A stretch of 64,000 bases of DNA from Mycocentrospora acerina (GCA_022701365.1 JAKUHH010000350.1:1-64000), one strand, 5' to 3'; shown: positions 9,876-20,536, counted from the first letter of the stretch. Numbers and translations are program-made. Notes: generated by a model not told the origin, from the sequence alone.

Positions 9876-12278
9876 ATGCTCAAGACGAGGAATTTACAGT
9901 CGATCTGTATATCATGTCGACTGAATCTCGCCATCTCGCGAGCCACTAAAGCACGATTTCAGCCTCCGGCGCAATTTGTACCTCAATATTTACTAACGAC
10001 CGCCCTTCAATCATCTGCATATCAAAGAGCATTTTCCACAACGTCCACACGGGAGCAAGCGGAACGGTTATTAACTACTGATTCGACCGCTATACCAGCA
10101 TCATCGGTAGATAGGTTGCATATCGAAGTCAACGTTCGGAACGCAAGACAGCGCTTCGGTGATGTACTACCCAGGGAATATCTGAGTGCGGAGGAGTATG
10201 CAGTATACGAGAGACTTTACGGAACACCAGTCTCTGTGGACAGCGTCGAGGAGTACCAGCAGCTGGATGTTGCACCAGAGATTATAGAGGAGGAACAGCC
10301 CGATGGATCGGCAGTCCTGCTGAGGAGGGGCGAGGATGGCGAGCTGGAGGAAATTGAATTTTTTGAAAAACCTGGGGCATCCAAGGAAACTGAGAGTGTG
10401 GAGGAAGATAAGCAGTTCATGACACCAGAAGAGTGGGAGGAATACAGAGAACAGAAAGCACAAACTTACCATGACGAGGTCTATGAACAGAGTTTGATAC
10501 AACAGGAGGCAGCAGACGCATGGGAGGACACTGAAGACGCACAAGAGGACGATGATTTCATGCGTGCGCACCCTCTGACTATTGCAGGTCGCTCCAGGCC
10601 TTCGCCCTCAACCGTCTACCTTCCGAAAGAGGCGCTCGTCGACCCCACTACACTTCTCCTCACACGCGCAAACCACAAGCATCTCGCCGAATCCACGAAC
10701 CGCATATTTGGGGGTCAGGGACTCCCACTATCCGCAAGCACACTGCCCGCACGTTTGGGCAAAGAGCAGAAGGCTATTCCTCTCGACCCGTCTCAAGCTG
10801 ATATGGGCAACATCGAGGCGGACGCATATATGGCTTCGGTGCAGCCAGGTACATACGCGAGCGTGATGAGCGCTTTAATAGAGGTTCGGCGGCGGTTGGG
10901 AACAATATGGATTGAGCGTCTTCTGAAGAAGAAGAATGGGGGCATGATATTAGACGCGGGATCTGGCGGTGTCGGTGTGCTCGCCTGGCACGAGATACTG
11001 CAGGCAGAGTGGCAGCGAATGCACGAGGAGTCAGGTAACACTTCACAGGACCCAACACCCTTGGGCAAAGCGACTGTCCTGACTGCCTCGAACACACTAC
11101 GACATCGCGCGAGTCGTCTATTGGAGAATACGACATTCATTCCCCGGCTCCCAGAGTTGGTTTCTCCCGCAGATGAAGCTACCTCACAACAGCCACGAAA
11201 GGTATACGATCTAATCATCGCGCCGCATACTCTCTGGTCTCTGAAACAACCATACCTTCGCAAGGAGCAAACAGAAAAGTTATGGACTCTCCTTAATCCA
11301 AAAGGTGGTGTCCTCATCCTTTTGGAGAAAGGTCTCCCGCGAGGCTTCGAAGTCATAGCTGCAGCCCGCGAACATCTCTTGGACAAACACATTTCCTCTC
11401 CACATTCCACAACCCTCGAAACATCTGTCGAATCACAAGTTTCAAACCCAGACCAGGAAACAAGGTTTATAGAGAAGGAAACAGGCATGATCATCGCCCC
11501 ATGCACAAACCACAAGCCATGCCCCATGTATCAAACTCCAGGCGTCAGCCAAGGTAGAGAAGATTTCTGCTTTTTCAGCCAACGCTACATTCGTCCTCCC
11601 TACCTCCAGCGCATTCTCAATGCCAAAGACAAGAACCACGAAGACGTGCAGTTCAGCTACCTCGCTGTCCAACGCGGACGCGACCAGCGCCTGCCCGAGC
11701 ACGATCTCGTTGGGAAAGGCGTCATTCAATCCGAGGAAACCACTGCCGCCGCGTTCTCCGGTCACGAATGGAAACCCGTCTCCGAATCCGACACAAATCC
11801 AGAAGCTAACGTAGAGTTGACTTCTGTCGACGATGTCAACCCCCTCGAATTCCCCCGCCTGATTCTTCCCGCATTGAAACGTCGCGGTCATATCATCCTC
11901 GACGTCTGTACCCCCGCCGGCACCCTTGAACGCTGGACCGTGCCCCGCTCCTTCAGCAAGCAAGCCTTTCGCGACGCGCGCAAAGCCCGCTGGGGCGACC
12001 TCTGGGCTCTCGGGGCAAAGACACGCATCCCACGGAATGTACGCCTAGGGAGACCAACAGACGAGTTTGACAAGAAGGGCAGAAAGGTCAGGAAGGCGAA
12101 GCAGGTCGTTGTTGAGTTGGGTGTTGGGGAGAAGGATGGTCAGGCTGTGGAGGAGAGTGTTGGGACGAGGATGGTCAGGGGAGATCGAGATGGGAGATAT
12201 AGTATGGATCGGAAGATAAGGGGTAGTGGAGGGCGGAAGGGGAGAAAGAAGAATGTTGAGCTGTTGGATGGGCTGTGA
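9876..12278 (+). CDS. RSM22: mitochondrial small-subunit assembly methyltransferase-like protein Rsm22 (METTL17 family)
   Basis: Single-exon gene of 800 codons. Rsm22/METTL17 associates with the mitochondrial small ribosomal subunit and is needed for its assembly. The N-terminus is a probable mitochondrial presequence (Arg, Ser and Thr-rich, ending near RAFSTTS). A long acidic linker (residues about 130-250, many Glu) precedes the Rsm22 domain. The SAM-binding glycine motif MILDAGSGGVGVLAWHE lies at about residues 355-372. Downstream, CTNHKPCPMY and a following DFCFF match the conserved cysteines that bind an Fe-S cluster in this family. The C-terminus is very basic. The acidic linker makes it longer than METTL17. 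Confidence 0.9.
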   Translation: MLKTRNLQSICISCRLNLAISRATKARFQPPAQFVPQYLLTTALQSSAYQRAFSTTSTREQAERLLTTDSTAIPASSVDRLHIEVNVRNARQRFGDVLPREYLSAEEYAVYERLYGTPVSVDSVEEYQQLDVAPEIIEEEQPDGSAVLLRRGEDGELEEIEFFEKPGASKETESVEEDKQFMTPEEWEEYREQKAQTYHDEVYEQSLIQQEAADAWEDTEDAQEDDDFMRAHPLTIAGRSRPSPSTVYLPKEALVDPTTLLLTRANHKHLAESTNRIFGGQGLPLSASTLPARLGKEQKAIPLDPSQADMGNIEADAYMASVQPGTYASVMSALIEVRRRLGTIWIERLLKKKNGGMILDAGSGGVGVLAWHEILQAEWQRMHEESGNTSQDPTPLGKATVLTASNTLRHRASRLLENTTFIPRLPELVSPADEATSQQPRKVYDLIIAPHTLWSLKQPYLRKEQTEKLWTLLNPKGGVLILLEKGLPRGFEVIAAAREHLLDKHISSPHSTTLETSVESQVSNPDQETRFIEKETGMIIAPCTNHKPCPMYQTPGVSQGREDFCFFSQRYIRPPYLQRILNAKDKNHEDVQFSYLAVQRGRDQRLPEHDLVGKGVIQSEETTAAAFSGHEWKPVSESDTNPEANVELTSVDDVNPLEFPRLILPALKRRGHIILDVCTPAGTLERWTVPRSFSKQAFRDARKARWGDLWALGAKTRIPRNVRLGRPTDEFDKKGRKVRKAKQVVVELGVGEKDGQAVEESVGTRMVRGDRDGRYSMDRKIRGSGGRKGRKKNVELLDGL

Positions 12279-12730
12279 GCGGCTGATGGGGACGTTTCAC
12301 ATCGAGCAATCAGTCAAGCAAGACAAAAACTGGAAAGATTATATGGGATTGTAGATTATCAGTTAGTGGGGAGGAGTATTGTACGATATCTGTGCTTCTC
12401 GCACTTGAGAAGGAAATATCCATATCTGTGAGCAGCGCTCGCCTTGCACTACACCTTCCCACGCAAGGTTTGCGGCTCACACAGATTGGAAGTACAAAGC
12501 TCGTGATACAGACTTCTTGTTCCACATACTGCGGGACTCTTGAGAAGAAGGCAGAATCTCTGGTTTCTACCTTGCTCCTCCCCCGCGTCACATCCCATGG
12601 CATTCCATCGGACCTCCGAACCTCCCAAACTTGCCTACCCCGCATAAACATCGACCAACTTCCCACATTCTCTGCACACGCGCGCCAACCCCCAACCAAC
12701 CCCACCCACACCTGCAAACATCTCGCGGCA
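12279..12730. other. intergenic between RSM22 and the PDCD5-family gene
   Basis: About 450 bp of RSM22 3' region and promoter of the next gene. The 3' half is rich in C/A tracts (CAACC, CCCACC) just before the ATG, usual for fungal leaders. No separate gene is supported. Confidence 0.4.
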
Positions 12731-13326
12731 ATGTCTGACGCCGATCTCGAAGAACTGCGCCGTGCGCGCCTGCAGCAACTGCAACAGCAAGGCGGAGGAG
12801 GCGGAGGAGGAGGAGGACAAGGCTCCGACCAAGAAGCCAAACAGTGCGTCTCTCCCCTCACCCTATACAATCCAGCCCCCAAACCTGTTGATATTACTCC
12901 TTGACCTGGGCGGGACAAAAATGCTAACTCTTCTTTGCACGCAGACAACAAGCAGGTACCTTGTCTTTCCCTTCCTCCCTCCTTGCTACTTTCATGCCAT
13001 CTACCTGCGCAACCAACTAACACCACCTCAAAGCTGATCAACGTACACACATCCTCTCGCAAATCCTGCTTCCAGATGCCGCCGACCGCCTCGGTCGCAT
13101 CCGGCTCGTGAAAGAGTCGCGCGCCACCGATATTGAAAACCGACTGATTGCGCTTGCGCGCTCAGGTCAAATACGGCAGAAGGTTACCGAGGAGCAACTC
13201 AAAGACATTTTGAATGCAGTGAGCGAGAAGGAAGAGGAAGGGCGTGGCAAGATTGTCGTGGAGAGACGCGGGGGTGGAGGCTGGGATAGTGACGAAGAGT
13301 TGGAGGAGTTGATGAAGGGTGTTTAG
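12731..13326 (+). CDS. PDCD5/TFAR19-family DNA-binding protein
   Basis: Homologue of human PDCD5 and yeast Ymr074c, a small helical protein. Three exons, 12731-12843, 12945-12955 and 13034-13326, give 138 residues. The N-terminus MSDADLEELRRARLQQLQQQ is followed by a poly-Gly run. The core ILSQILLPDAADRLGRIRLVK, then ARSGQIRQKVTEEQLKDIL, is diagnostic of the family, and the acidic WDSDEELEELMKG tail is also usual. Exon 2 is an 11-nt microexon (12945-12955); joining it restores the frame between the Gly/Gln segment and the conserved helix. The gene runs convergently with the acetyl-CoA transporter. Confidence 0.88.
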
Positions 13327-13582
13327 ATGAGGGTGGTGAAAGTGCATGCGTGTGTATGGAAAGAAGAGGGCACGAGGGGGGGGAGTTATGGTGGGTGGAT
13401 GCATCGACAGGCGTTTCTTCCTCTCTAATAACGTGGTACAATGTGGTTATGCTTGTGTGGACTTTCTGGAAATTAATTCCTTCCAACCAGCTATTGAAAC
13501 TGCAAGATTCAAGGCTAAACGGCTTCTATGTGTATAGTGTCCAAGCAAACCTCAAAATGTACAACTACATGCCCTTCTTCCG

Positions 13583-15438
13583 CTATCCCGCTATCCGCCA
13601 TGCTCGCAGCGGTAGAGCTTGTATCCGCATAACAGCAGGCTTGATGTAGCCCCAGAACGTCAACACACCGATGATGATGCAGAGAATATTAACAATGTAG
13701 TAGCCATCTGTTGTGATGTTGCAAGAACCCCCTCCGTTCAAGCAACGGTGTTTCTCTGCCTCGAGAGCGCACGAGAAGGGCTTTGTGATTAAGGCACCTT
13801 TGAGCAGGTCTACTTTTGGTGGAATTGTAGGAGGTGAGCAGGTGGCTGACGTGAACATGTCAACTGCCTTGAGCACGAAAAAGCGGGGGAATGTTCCGCC
13901 CAGATTCGAAACACTATCAACCAGTTAGAGGGTGTGTTGTGCAAGTAGAACGAAGGGGAACTTACGTAGCCAAAAGCGTCATGTATGTCCCTCCGATGAC
14001 GGGGTCACTGATTTTGGCGTGAAATGCGCTGACCGAGACAAACATGACCGTATTCATGAAAGTGCTCAGTACATGTTCGGCAATTACAAGCAGAAGGGTC
14101 CCAGATGTTGCTCCGCCAGCAGGAAAGATGGAGACGACGAATTGCGCAAAGCCTGCTGCAAACAGTCGACCGACAAAAGACCAGCACCAAATGTGCATCG
14201 GTGGATAAGTCTGGCACCATTTTCCTATGTAGTACCCGAGAAAGACTTCAACGGGGAAATCGATTAGGATGACAAGGGAGAGCTCCTCCTGCTTAAGACC
14301 CTTGTCAAGCAGCTTCAGGCTGGTGACGGCGTCGTTGGCCTGGAATCCAATCTTGGCAATGAGATGAATGATGATGAAGCTCTGGATGTTTTTCAACTTC
14401 AAGATTCCCCACATTGTCTTGTACACCTCGGCGATGCCGTCAGTATTCTTGTCGCGGTCCTCACGCTTCATGAAAGCCAGGCCAAATGTCACCAGCAGGT
14501 ATGCCCAGCCCCAGAAAGTCAGATAGCCATCAAGTTCCATCAGCCCAGTTTCGGCAGGCGCGGAGGCGGGACGGAACCATTTGTTTGCAAAGTCTTTGCT
14601 GTTGAAGGCGAGGAAGACGGTGTACGAGAGAAACTGACCGGCTGTGAGGCCGACAGTCTGCGCGGTCGAGGCGTAGGCGAGATTTCCTTTGGAGAGGAGC
14701 GTGAGAGCCCAGCCTGTGTAGGGTTAGCATGGTGAATGCCATGATGTCAGTAGTTGTGCACTTGCCGTCGACAGCAATGTCCTGTGTGGCGCAGAGGAAC
14801 ACGAGCGCAAACCACCACCAAGTAAAGGTCCAAACACTGCTGTCAGTCTCGCCAGCGTCCTTCATCATCTTGTTGATGTGCTTGCCTAGCCAGATCATGG
14901 AGAATCCGGAGATGGTCTGGATGGGAAGAATCCAGCTCTTCCTGCGCCCGACCTTGGGCGACCACACGGCATCCACAATGGGGCTCCAAAGCAGCTTCAG
15001 CGAGTAGGGATAGGCGGCCAGAGAGAAGACACCAATGGCCGAGTACGAGACTTTGTTCTTGAGGATAAAGGGCACCGAGCCGTGAGCCAGGCCCATGGGA
15101 ATGCCCTGCAGGAAGTAGAGCAGTACCAGGAGCAGGAAGTTGCGCTGGTCCTTTTTGGACAGCTCAAAGAAGCCCTGCGACGGGCCATCGTCATCACCCT
15201 CGGCCTCACCCAGGCGCGGCACCTGGTCGTCCAAGGAGAAGGACGAGCTGCTCATTAGCGAGGCGGCCTGGCTGGAGGGAGAAGTGCTGTCAATGGAGGC
15301 ATGTTTGCGCCGGTGTTCCAAGGCGAGGCTGTTCATGTCGGCACTGGTCGCATGTCCGTTCTCCTTGCGCAGCAAGTCCTGCGAGGGTTTGCGTGGTAGC
15401 GAGCCGCGGTTCTTGGATCTCGAGGCTCGTTTGCTCAT
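13583..15438 (-). CDS. acetyl-CoA transporter, SLC33A1/AT-1 family
   Basis: Polytopic major-facilitator-like carrier related to SLC33A1, which brings acetyl-CoA into the ER lumen. Three exons, 14766-15438, 13966-14713 and 13583-13913, give 583 residues. A Ser/Arg-rich cytosolic N-terminus of about 110 residues precedes the first segment (NFLLLVLLYFLQGIPMGLA, typical of the family). TQDIAVDGWALTLL spans the exon 1/2 junction. The C-terminus carries the lumenal Cys loop (CNGGGSCN-like, actually CLNGGGSCN) and a final helix. Intron 1 (14714-14765) appears to begin with GC, not GT: only the GC site at 14765 restores the conserved VDGWALT. The start is the first Met before SKRASRSKNRG. Head-to-head with MCM21. 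Confidence 0.9.
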
Positions 15439-15925
15439 TGAAGTGTGGACGCACAAGTCTTGGCTGCTGGACGGGGACGAGGACAAGGACCAGGACAAGG
15501 GGAAACAAGCGAATCTGGGGAGTCGAGGACAAGCAGGCGAATATGAAAAGTGGCTGGTCGAGGACAGGCAAACGAATATAAAAAGTGACTGGTCAAGGAG
15601 AGGCAAGCGAATATAGGGAGTGACTGCCTAGTCAAGGAGAGGACGTCTTCGCCGTCGTGAGGAGCGGCGCGGAAGAGGAGATGGTGCGGACACGCGTGGG
15701 ACACGGCGACGATGCTGCAGGCCCCCGAGCCTGGTTGGCTCCCGAAGAATCCTGCGAGGAACAACCGTGTCCTCTCCCTGCAGCGCCGGACACGGAACAC
15801 GTGCTAGCGCGACAGTCGCTGCAGGCCATGTTTGCTGCAGCCGAGAGGACGCGCCTCGGCAGCGACTGTCAACATCTTGGCCATTGCAGCATTCAACGTC
15901 TTCCAAATCAACTGCACATCCGGCC
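15439..15925. promoter_or_regulatory. bidirectional promoter region, acetyl-CoA transporter / MCM21
   Basis: 487 bp between divergent start codons, including the minisatellite at 15475-15645. The rest is GC-rich. Individual factor sites cannot be assigned. Confidence 0.5.
15475..15645. repeat. 35-bp degenerate minisatellite upstream of the acetyl-CoA transporter
   Basis: Units of about 35 bp are seen at 15525-15559, 15560-15594 and 15595-15633 (the last slightly longer), with degenerate partial units on both sides. Each unit contains an A-rich core GCGAATAT or ACGAATAT followed by GTGACTGGTC or similar. The array lies in the 487-bp region shared by two divergent genes, within the likely leader or promoter of the transporter. 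Confidence 0.75.
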
Positions 15926-16858
15926 ATGGACACGCCCAAACACCCCGACTCGGACGTGGCAGAGCACCCCGACTCGGACATGGCAGAGCTGCGCGCCCGC
16001 ATCGCCACCCTCCGCGCCCACCGTGCCAGTCTCGCCTCTGTCCTCCTGTCGCAGCCCCACCTTGCAGCGCGTCTGGCCCATGGCAGCAACACGGCCACTT
16101 CTCCAGAGCGCGCCATGCGACAACAGGCACAGCGCAACCTGCAAAACATATACCGCGCATGCGCCGGTGTCACAGCCTACAAGGTCAAGGATCCCGACCC
16201 CCACGCAGTAAACAAGGGAAACGTGCTCGGCGTCAGCATCGATGTATCCGTCGGCGCAACGTTTGTCGAGACCTACCACGTTCTATTCACTTTGCAGGAG
16301 CGCGACGACGCCAGGGTGCTGACGGTGCATCGACATACCATCCCCACGTGCATACCTCTGCAGCAGCTGGCCGACACCTGGCTACCGACAGGCCCAAGGG
16401 ATGCAGAGAGCTTCAAGGAACCCGAGCAGCATCTGGTGCGGTTCGGACGGTCGTTGAGGAAAGAACTGGTCAGCTGGCACATGCGGATTCAGGCCGTTGG
16501 CCATCTGAAGAAGGAGGCGCGCCTTCCAGACATCAGGCCAGCAAAAGCACACAAACATGCAGAGCACGCATCCATAGGCAAGGTCCTCAACGCGTTTGTG
16601 AGCGATGATGACAGTTCGGACGTAGAGGACGACATGTCTGCCAACGCATCCTTGCGCATCGTCGACCTGGAGTCTGATGCGGCGGCCAGGCAGCTTACCG
16701 TCACATGGTCAGACGGCCGGACAGCAGCCATGGGCATTACAAAAGATGGGCGGGTCGACAAGGCTGTATGTAGGCGGAGAGGAGGAGGGCGGGATGCTGC
16801 GCTGAGCAGAAAGGCAATTGGGCCCATTAGAGGTTTGGTGCGGAGATTGGTTACGTAG
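15926..16858 (+). CDS. MCM21: inner kinetochore protein Mcm21 / CENP-O
   Basis: Single exon, 310 residues. CENP-O (yeast Mcm21) is part of the COMA/CCAN complex on centromeric chromatin. The N-terminus contains a short coiled coil (LRARIATLRAHRASL); residues 4-19 are two copies of HPDSDVAE/HPDSDMAE from a 24-bp DNA duplication. The core has the family pattern YRACAGVTAYKVKDPDP, VLGVSIDV, YHVLFTL, VHRHTIPTCIPLQQL and LRKELVSWHMRIQAV. The C-terminal part has a second beta-rich segment (RIVDLESDAAARQLTVTWSD) matching the tandem RWD layout. The Met before DTPKHPD was chosen; the frame is open upstream but there it looks non-conserved. Identification is from motif pattern, so moderately strong. 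Confidence 0.82.
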   Translation: MDTPKHPDSDVAEHPDSDMAELRARIATLRAHRASLASVLLSQPHLAARLAHGSNTATSPERAMRQQAQRNLQNIYRACAGVTAYKVKDPDPHAVNKGNVLGVSIDVSVGATFVETYHVLFTLQERDDARVLTVHRHTIPTCIPLQQLADTWLPTGPRDAESFKEPEQHLVRFGRSLRKELVSWHMRIQAVGHLKKEARLPDIRPAKAHKHAEHASIGKVLNAFVSDDDSSDVEDDMSANASLRIVDLESDAAARQLTVTWSDGRTAAMGITKDGRVDKAVCRRRGGGRDAALSRKAIGPIRGLVRRLVT

Positions 16859-17932
16859 CGAGAACCTCTTGGATTTACAGGCGTTGGAGCAGGAGGGCTG
16901 TGTGTAGTGCTGTACAAGGTATTCACATGTACACCCAGGCGTGCACGGCATGAACTTTCCCAGGAGGCGTTGGTTGCCGACTATGATACCCATTTTTATT
17001 CACCAGTGGCTACCGCAGCGAATTGCGGAATCGGCTCTTGCTCCCGACAGCTTCTGGAGCTTCCATGGCGTTGATAGCCCTTGCCCAGCCTGCTACGAAA
17101 CTGTCTTGGCTCACAAAGTTCTCCATGTCGGTGCTCAGTCAGCAAAAGATTTACCAACCAGGTGAACTAGACCATGGCTCTTGAGTAATATGCGATCAAA
17201 GGCTCAAATCTAGGAGACGAATTTCCACGTCACTCGAATGACGGCATTGCAAGGTTTCGATACCTAATGCACGTCTGCACGAGACCACGTGGGATGGCGC
17301 GCCCTTGTCCAAGCCACCTGTCCGAATCACATGCAGGTACGCAAAAGAAGACACGGGTTTGAGTTTTTGTTACACTTTTTGGGGGAGGGGCCGGGGGCGC
17401 AACCAAGAGCCGCATACAAAGCATTATACATGAACGAGAATAACTCGGCAGTAACGCTGTTCCACAAAATCTGTGACGTGTGATGGCGATCATCTAATCT
17501 GATGGCGAGGATGGGCGGTCTGTATGACTGGCAGCAGCATCCTGTAAGCAGACGCGGCCTCGACCACGATGCCGAAGTCGCCGACGACAGAAAGCTCTGC
17601 AGCGGCCCGCCGGCTTTGGAATCGTGCCCCGTGGACGGAGCACCCGTGTATATAACGGCTTGAGCCTCCGTAGCCTGTGCAGAAATGTGCTAGAACCGAC
17701 GTCGGAAAGCCACCGCAGCGAAGATCCTGGTACGCTTATCTAAATGGTCGCGTCTTGACAAGCATCTGCTGATATCTCGTGCTTTCTAGCTACAAGTCCT
17801 CGACATATATTCTTACACGCCAACTTGGCTGTAGAGCATCTTGTTCCCTGCTGCACGTCTCATTTCACCCTCGCACAGACCGTTGAGCTCTTGGAACCCA
17901 TCATATATATTATAGCATAGCATAACCATACA
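16859..17932. other. intergenic, no gene seen
   Basis: Just over 1 kb between MCM21 and the peroxiredoxin gene. Frames are short on both strands and carry no family pattern. The region nearest 17933 is AT-rich with TATATATTATAG-like sequence, consistent with the peroxiredoxin core promoter. Confidence 0.45.
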
Positions 17933-18806
17933 ATGGCATACACACCCAAGGCGCGCGTGCAAAAGCCCGCACCGCACTTCTCTGGAACCGCTGTCGTCGA
18001 CGGCACGTTTGAAGGTACACACATGCACAGCCACCACTCGACCGCTCGACCGCTCGACCACACCCCCCAACACACAATGCATGCTAATCCGTCCCAGAGC
18101 TCAGTCTCACCGCCTACACGTCGACCAAGCAATGGCTCGTCCTCGGCTTTGTGCCCATGGCCTGGACTTTTGTCTGCCCGACCGAGATTCTGGCCTTCAG
18201 CGACCGCGCCGCCGACTTTGAGGCGCGTGGTGCGAGCGTCGTCTTCGCCAGCACAGACAGCGAGTACAGTCTGCTGGCGTGGACTAACGCAAGCAAGAAG
18301 GACGGTGGGCTGGGCAAGATTAACATCCCGCTTCTGAGTGACAAGAACCACAGCGTGAGCAAAGACTACGGTGTGCTGATCGAGGACGAGGGCATTGCGC
18401 TGCGAGGCCTGTTCTTGATTGATCCCAATGGCATTGTGCGACAGGTGCGTATCTGCCGGTGAAAGTGTGGGCGGATTGGGGGCACATTGCGGCTAACGTT
18501 ATGAATAACAGATCACCATCAACGATCTCCCTGTTGGTCGCAGTGTCGACGAGACACTCCGTTTGATTGATGCCTTCCAGTTCACCGACAAGTACGGCGA
18601 GGTGTGCCCTGCGAACTGGATTCCCGGCGATGATACCATCAAGGCGACTCCTGAGGGCAACAAGGAGTACCTCAACAAAGTGCATGCCGACACCAAAATG
18701 TCGGATGCCACGGTCAAGACCAACGGTATGTCGTGTTCCATTCCATTCCAGTCCATGTTTGACGCATATCAATCCATGTACTGATGAATGTGCAGGAACT
18801 CCCTAG
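17933..18806 (+). CDS. TSA1: typical 2-Cys peroxiredoxin (Tsa1/AhpC family)
   Basis: Thiol peroxidase that reduces H2O2 and organic peroxides using thioredoxin. Four exons, 17933-18014, 18098-18444, 18512-18725 and 18796-18806 (the last only 11 nt), give 217 residues. The peroxidatic Cys is C54 in TFVCPTE, with the catalytic Pro and Thr of PxxxTxxC present, and the resolving Cys is C175 in GEVCPANW. The GGLG motif linked to sensitivity to overoxidation is at residues 97-100, but the partner YF motif in the C-terminal helix reads Y196-L197. The segment before the active site, GFVPMAW, also departs from the usual FYPLDF. Likely cytosolic, as there is no targeting peptide. Confidence 0.93.
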
Positions 18807-18984
18807 AGTCTGGTCCCCAATACGTCGTATCTCGACACTCCACTCCGCATCATCATTTATTGCGTTAGACATGTAGCATTGTTCAGGCGCTAAACAAAGG
18901 GGGCTGGTTTAATTTCCTCACTTCTAATTCCTACTATATCATAGACAAGAATAGATTCTTGAAAGCGATTTCTCTCTCTCTCCC

Positions 18985-20536
18985 CTACAAGTAAACGTAG
19001 CACAACGGCGTACCATCCAATGTGCTCATGACATCTCCAATCTTCGCAGCCTTAGTGTCAAGATACTCAAACTCAATGATATCTTCCAACGTCGTATTTC
19101 GACTCGGCGGGATATTGAACAGCGTGATTGTCCCTGCCAAACTACGCGCTTGCTCCGGATGCAACGCCTGCCAGATCCACCACACGCGATCCAGCATGGC
19201 GTGATGTAAAAAGAACACTGGATCATTTGTCGAAGAGAAAATATCGCCTGCATCGCCGCCCATCGAAAAGTGCCCCGCTGCGTGGAGACCCAAGAATTCG
19301 TCAGAGAAGCGGCCCTGCAGTTCGTCCTGGAACAGCCTAATGTTCTTTGATGCTGCGCCAACGGTTATGTTGAGCAGGTTGGGGATCGTGAGCCAAGTCG
19401 AGGCCGAGTAGGAGCTAAGATCGCGCTTGAGACAGCGCGGGTTGTATGCAAACGTGCCGTTTGCTCTTGTTTCGCCAGCTTGGGCAGGGGAAACGGGTCC
19501 GAGGTTGGCAGTGATGCTGGGTATTGTTAGTTTGAGGCGAGGCTATCGTTTCTGCACGAGGACATGTACTTTTTAAATGGCCCGTTCTTAATACATCCGC
19601 CACCTTCACCGGAGGGGATGAAAATGTATCCAGCGCCGCTTATGCTGCCATTGTGGGAAAGAAATTCACCGTCTCCGCTCATACCTAGTTGAATTTGGGA
19701 TTAGTAAAAAATTGTGCTCTTCGAGAAAGACCTTTGTTTGGTAGGTGCAGCATATTTTGTATGGTGATCCAGGGATAGGGATACAACGAACGAAGCGCTA
19801 CATACTAAATCAAATCAGCATAGGCTCAAGAGCTCGAATGCGCCTGGTGGGTGGAGGTAGGGTAGGCTTCATACCTTGTGTCGGACCCGTCAAAGACAGG
19901 GTTTGCCTTCAGGTCATCTTGGTGGGAGAACCAGTTCCAATACTATCCTAGATCAGCGCACAGAATCTAAACATTGTTACTGACAACTTGAATGCTGCCA
20001 AATATCAGCCGAAAGATTGGGGCGTCTACGAACCGGTTGATAACCTTTGTATCCACACTCATCTCTCAAAGCCTGTTCATACGAATGAACGAAGAGTCTA
20101 TGCCAACTCAAAAAGTTTCCCTGTACATGTCAACGTGTGTGGGGATGACATCCCAACAACTCCTTACCGTGCCATGAATACTAAGAGTCTGGTTGATATG
20201 CTGGCCCACAAAGTCGTCGTAGCGAGTTCGCGCGCCAGGTACCAGTTTGGGGTCTGACTTTGAAGGCGCAGAAATTATACACTGCACAGCGTCAATGTAA
20301 GCTTTTCGTTCCTGCTTCGTCATCCACTCCCAGTCGCGTCGGACAGATGCACCAAAGACGGAGCAACTTCTCCTAGACAGAGTGCTGTTCATTTCGGCCT
20401 CTTGCAGTGCTGCTATCGCCTGATCTTGTAGGTTCTGGAGAACATCGCGAGATTCAAGGGAAGCCGCAAAGGTCAAGCCAGATACATTGCCCAAAGCCAA
20501 GAAGGTAAGAATAGCTTGAGAAGTAATGTAGCGCAT
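18985..20536 (-). CDS. secreted tyrosinase-like copper oxidase, with a frame problem at one splice junction
   Basis: Type-3 copper enzyme of the tyrosinase/catechol-oxidase family, probably extracellular (hydrophobic signal peptide MRYITSQAILTFLALG). Exons inferred: 20168-20536, 20034-20120, 19875-19942, about 19570-19683 and 18985-19516. CuA ligands are H113 and H121, then H130 in the SWHR motif; CuB is in LHAAGHFSMGG and FFLHHAMLDR. All joints but one fit GT-AG and phase. Between exons 3 and 4 the canonical splice (donor after ACAAG, acceptor after CTAG) leaves one extra G and stops after six codons, before CuB. The frame needed is intact on both sides and totals 390 codons if one G is removed. 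It may be a rare splice, a frameshifted allele or an assembly error. Confidence 0.78.

Noticed and set aside
10167..10571. Hydrophobic minus ORF of 134 codons antisense to RSM22
   Set aside because: It is the complement of the acidic Glu-rich linker of RSM22, which reads as Leu/Phe/Ser-rich sequence on the other strand.
15290..15616. Plus and minus ORFs over the minisatellite
   Set aside because: The plus frame is antisense to the first exon of the acetyl-CoA transporter, and the repeated residues come from the 35-bp repeat.
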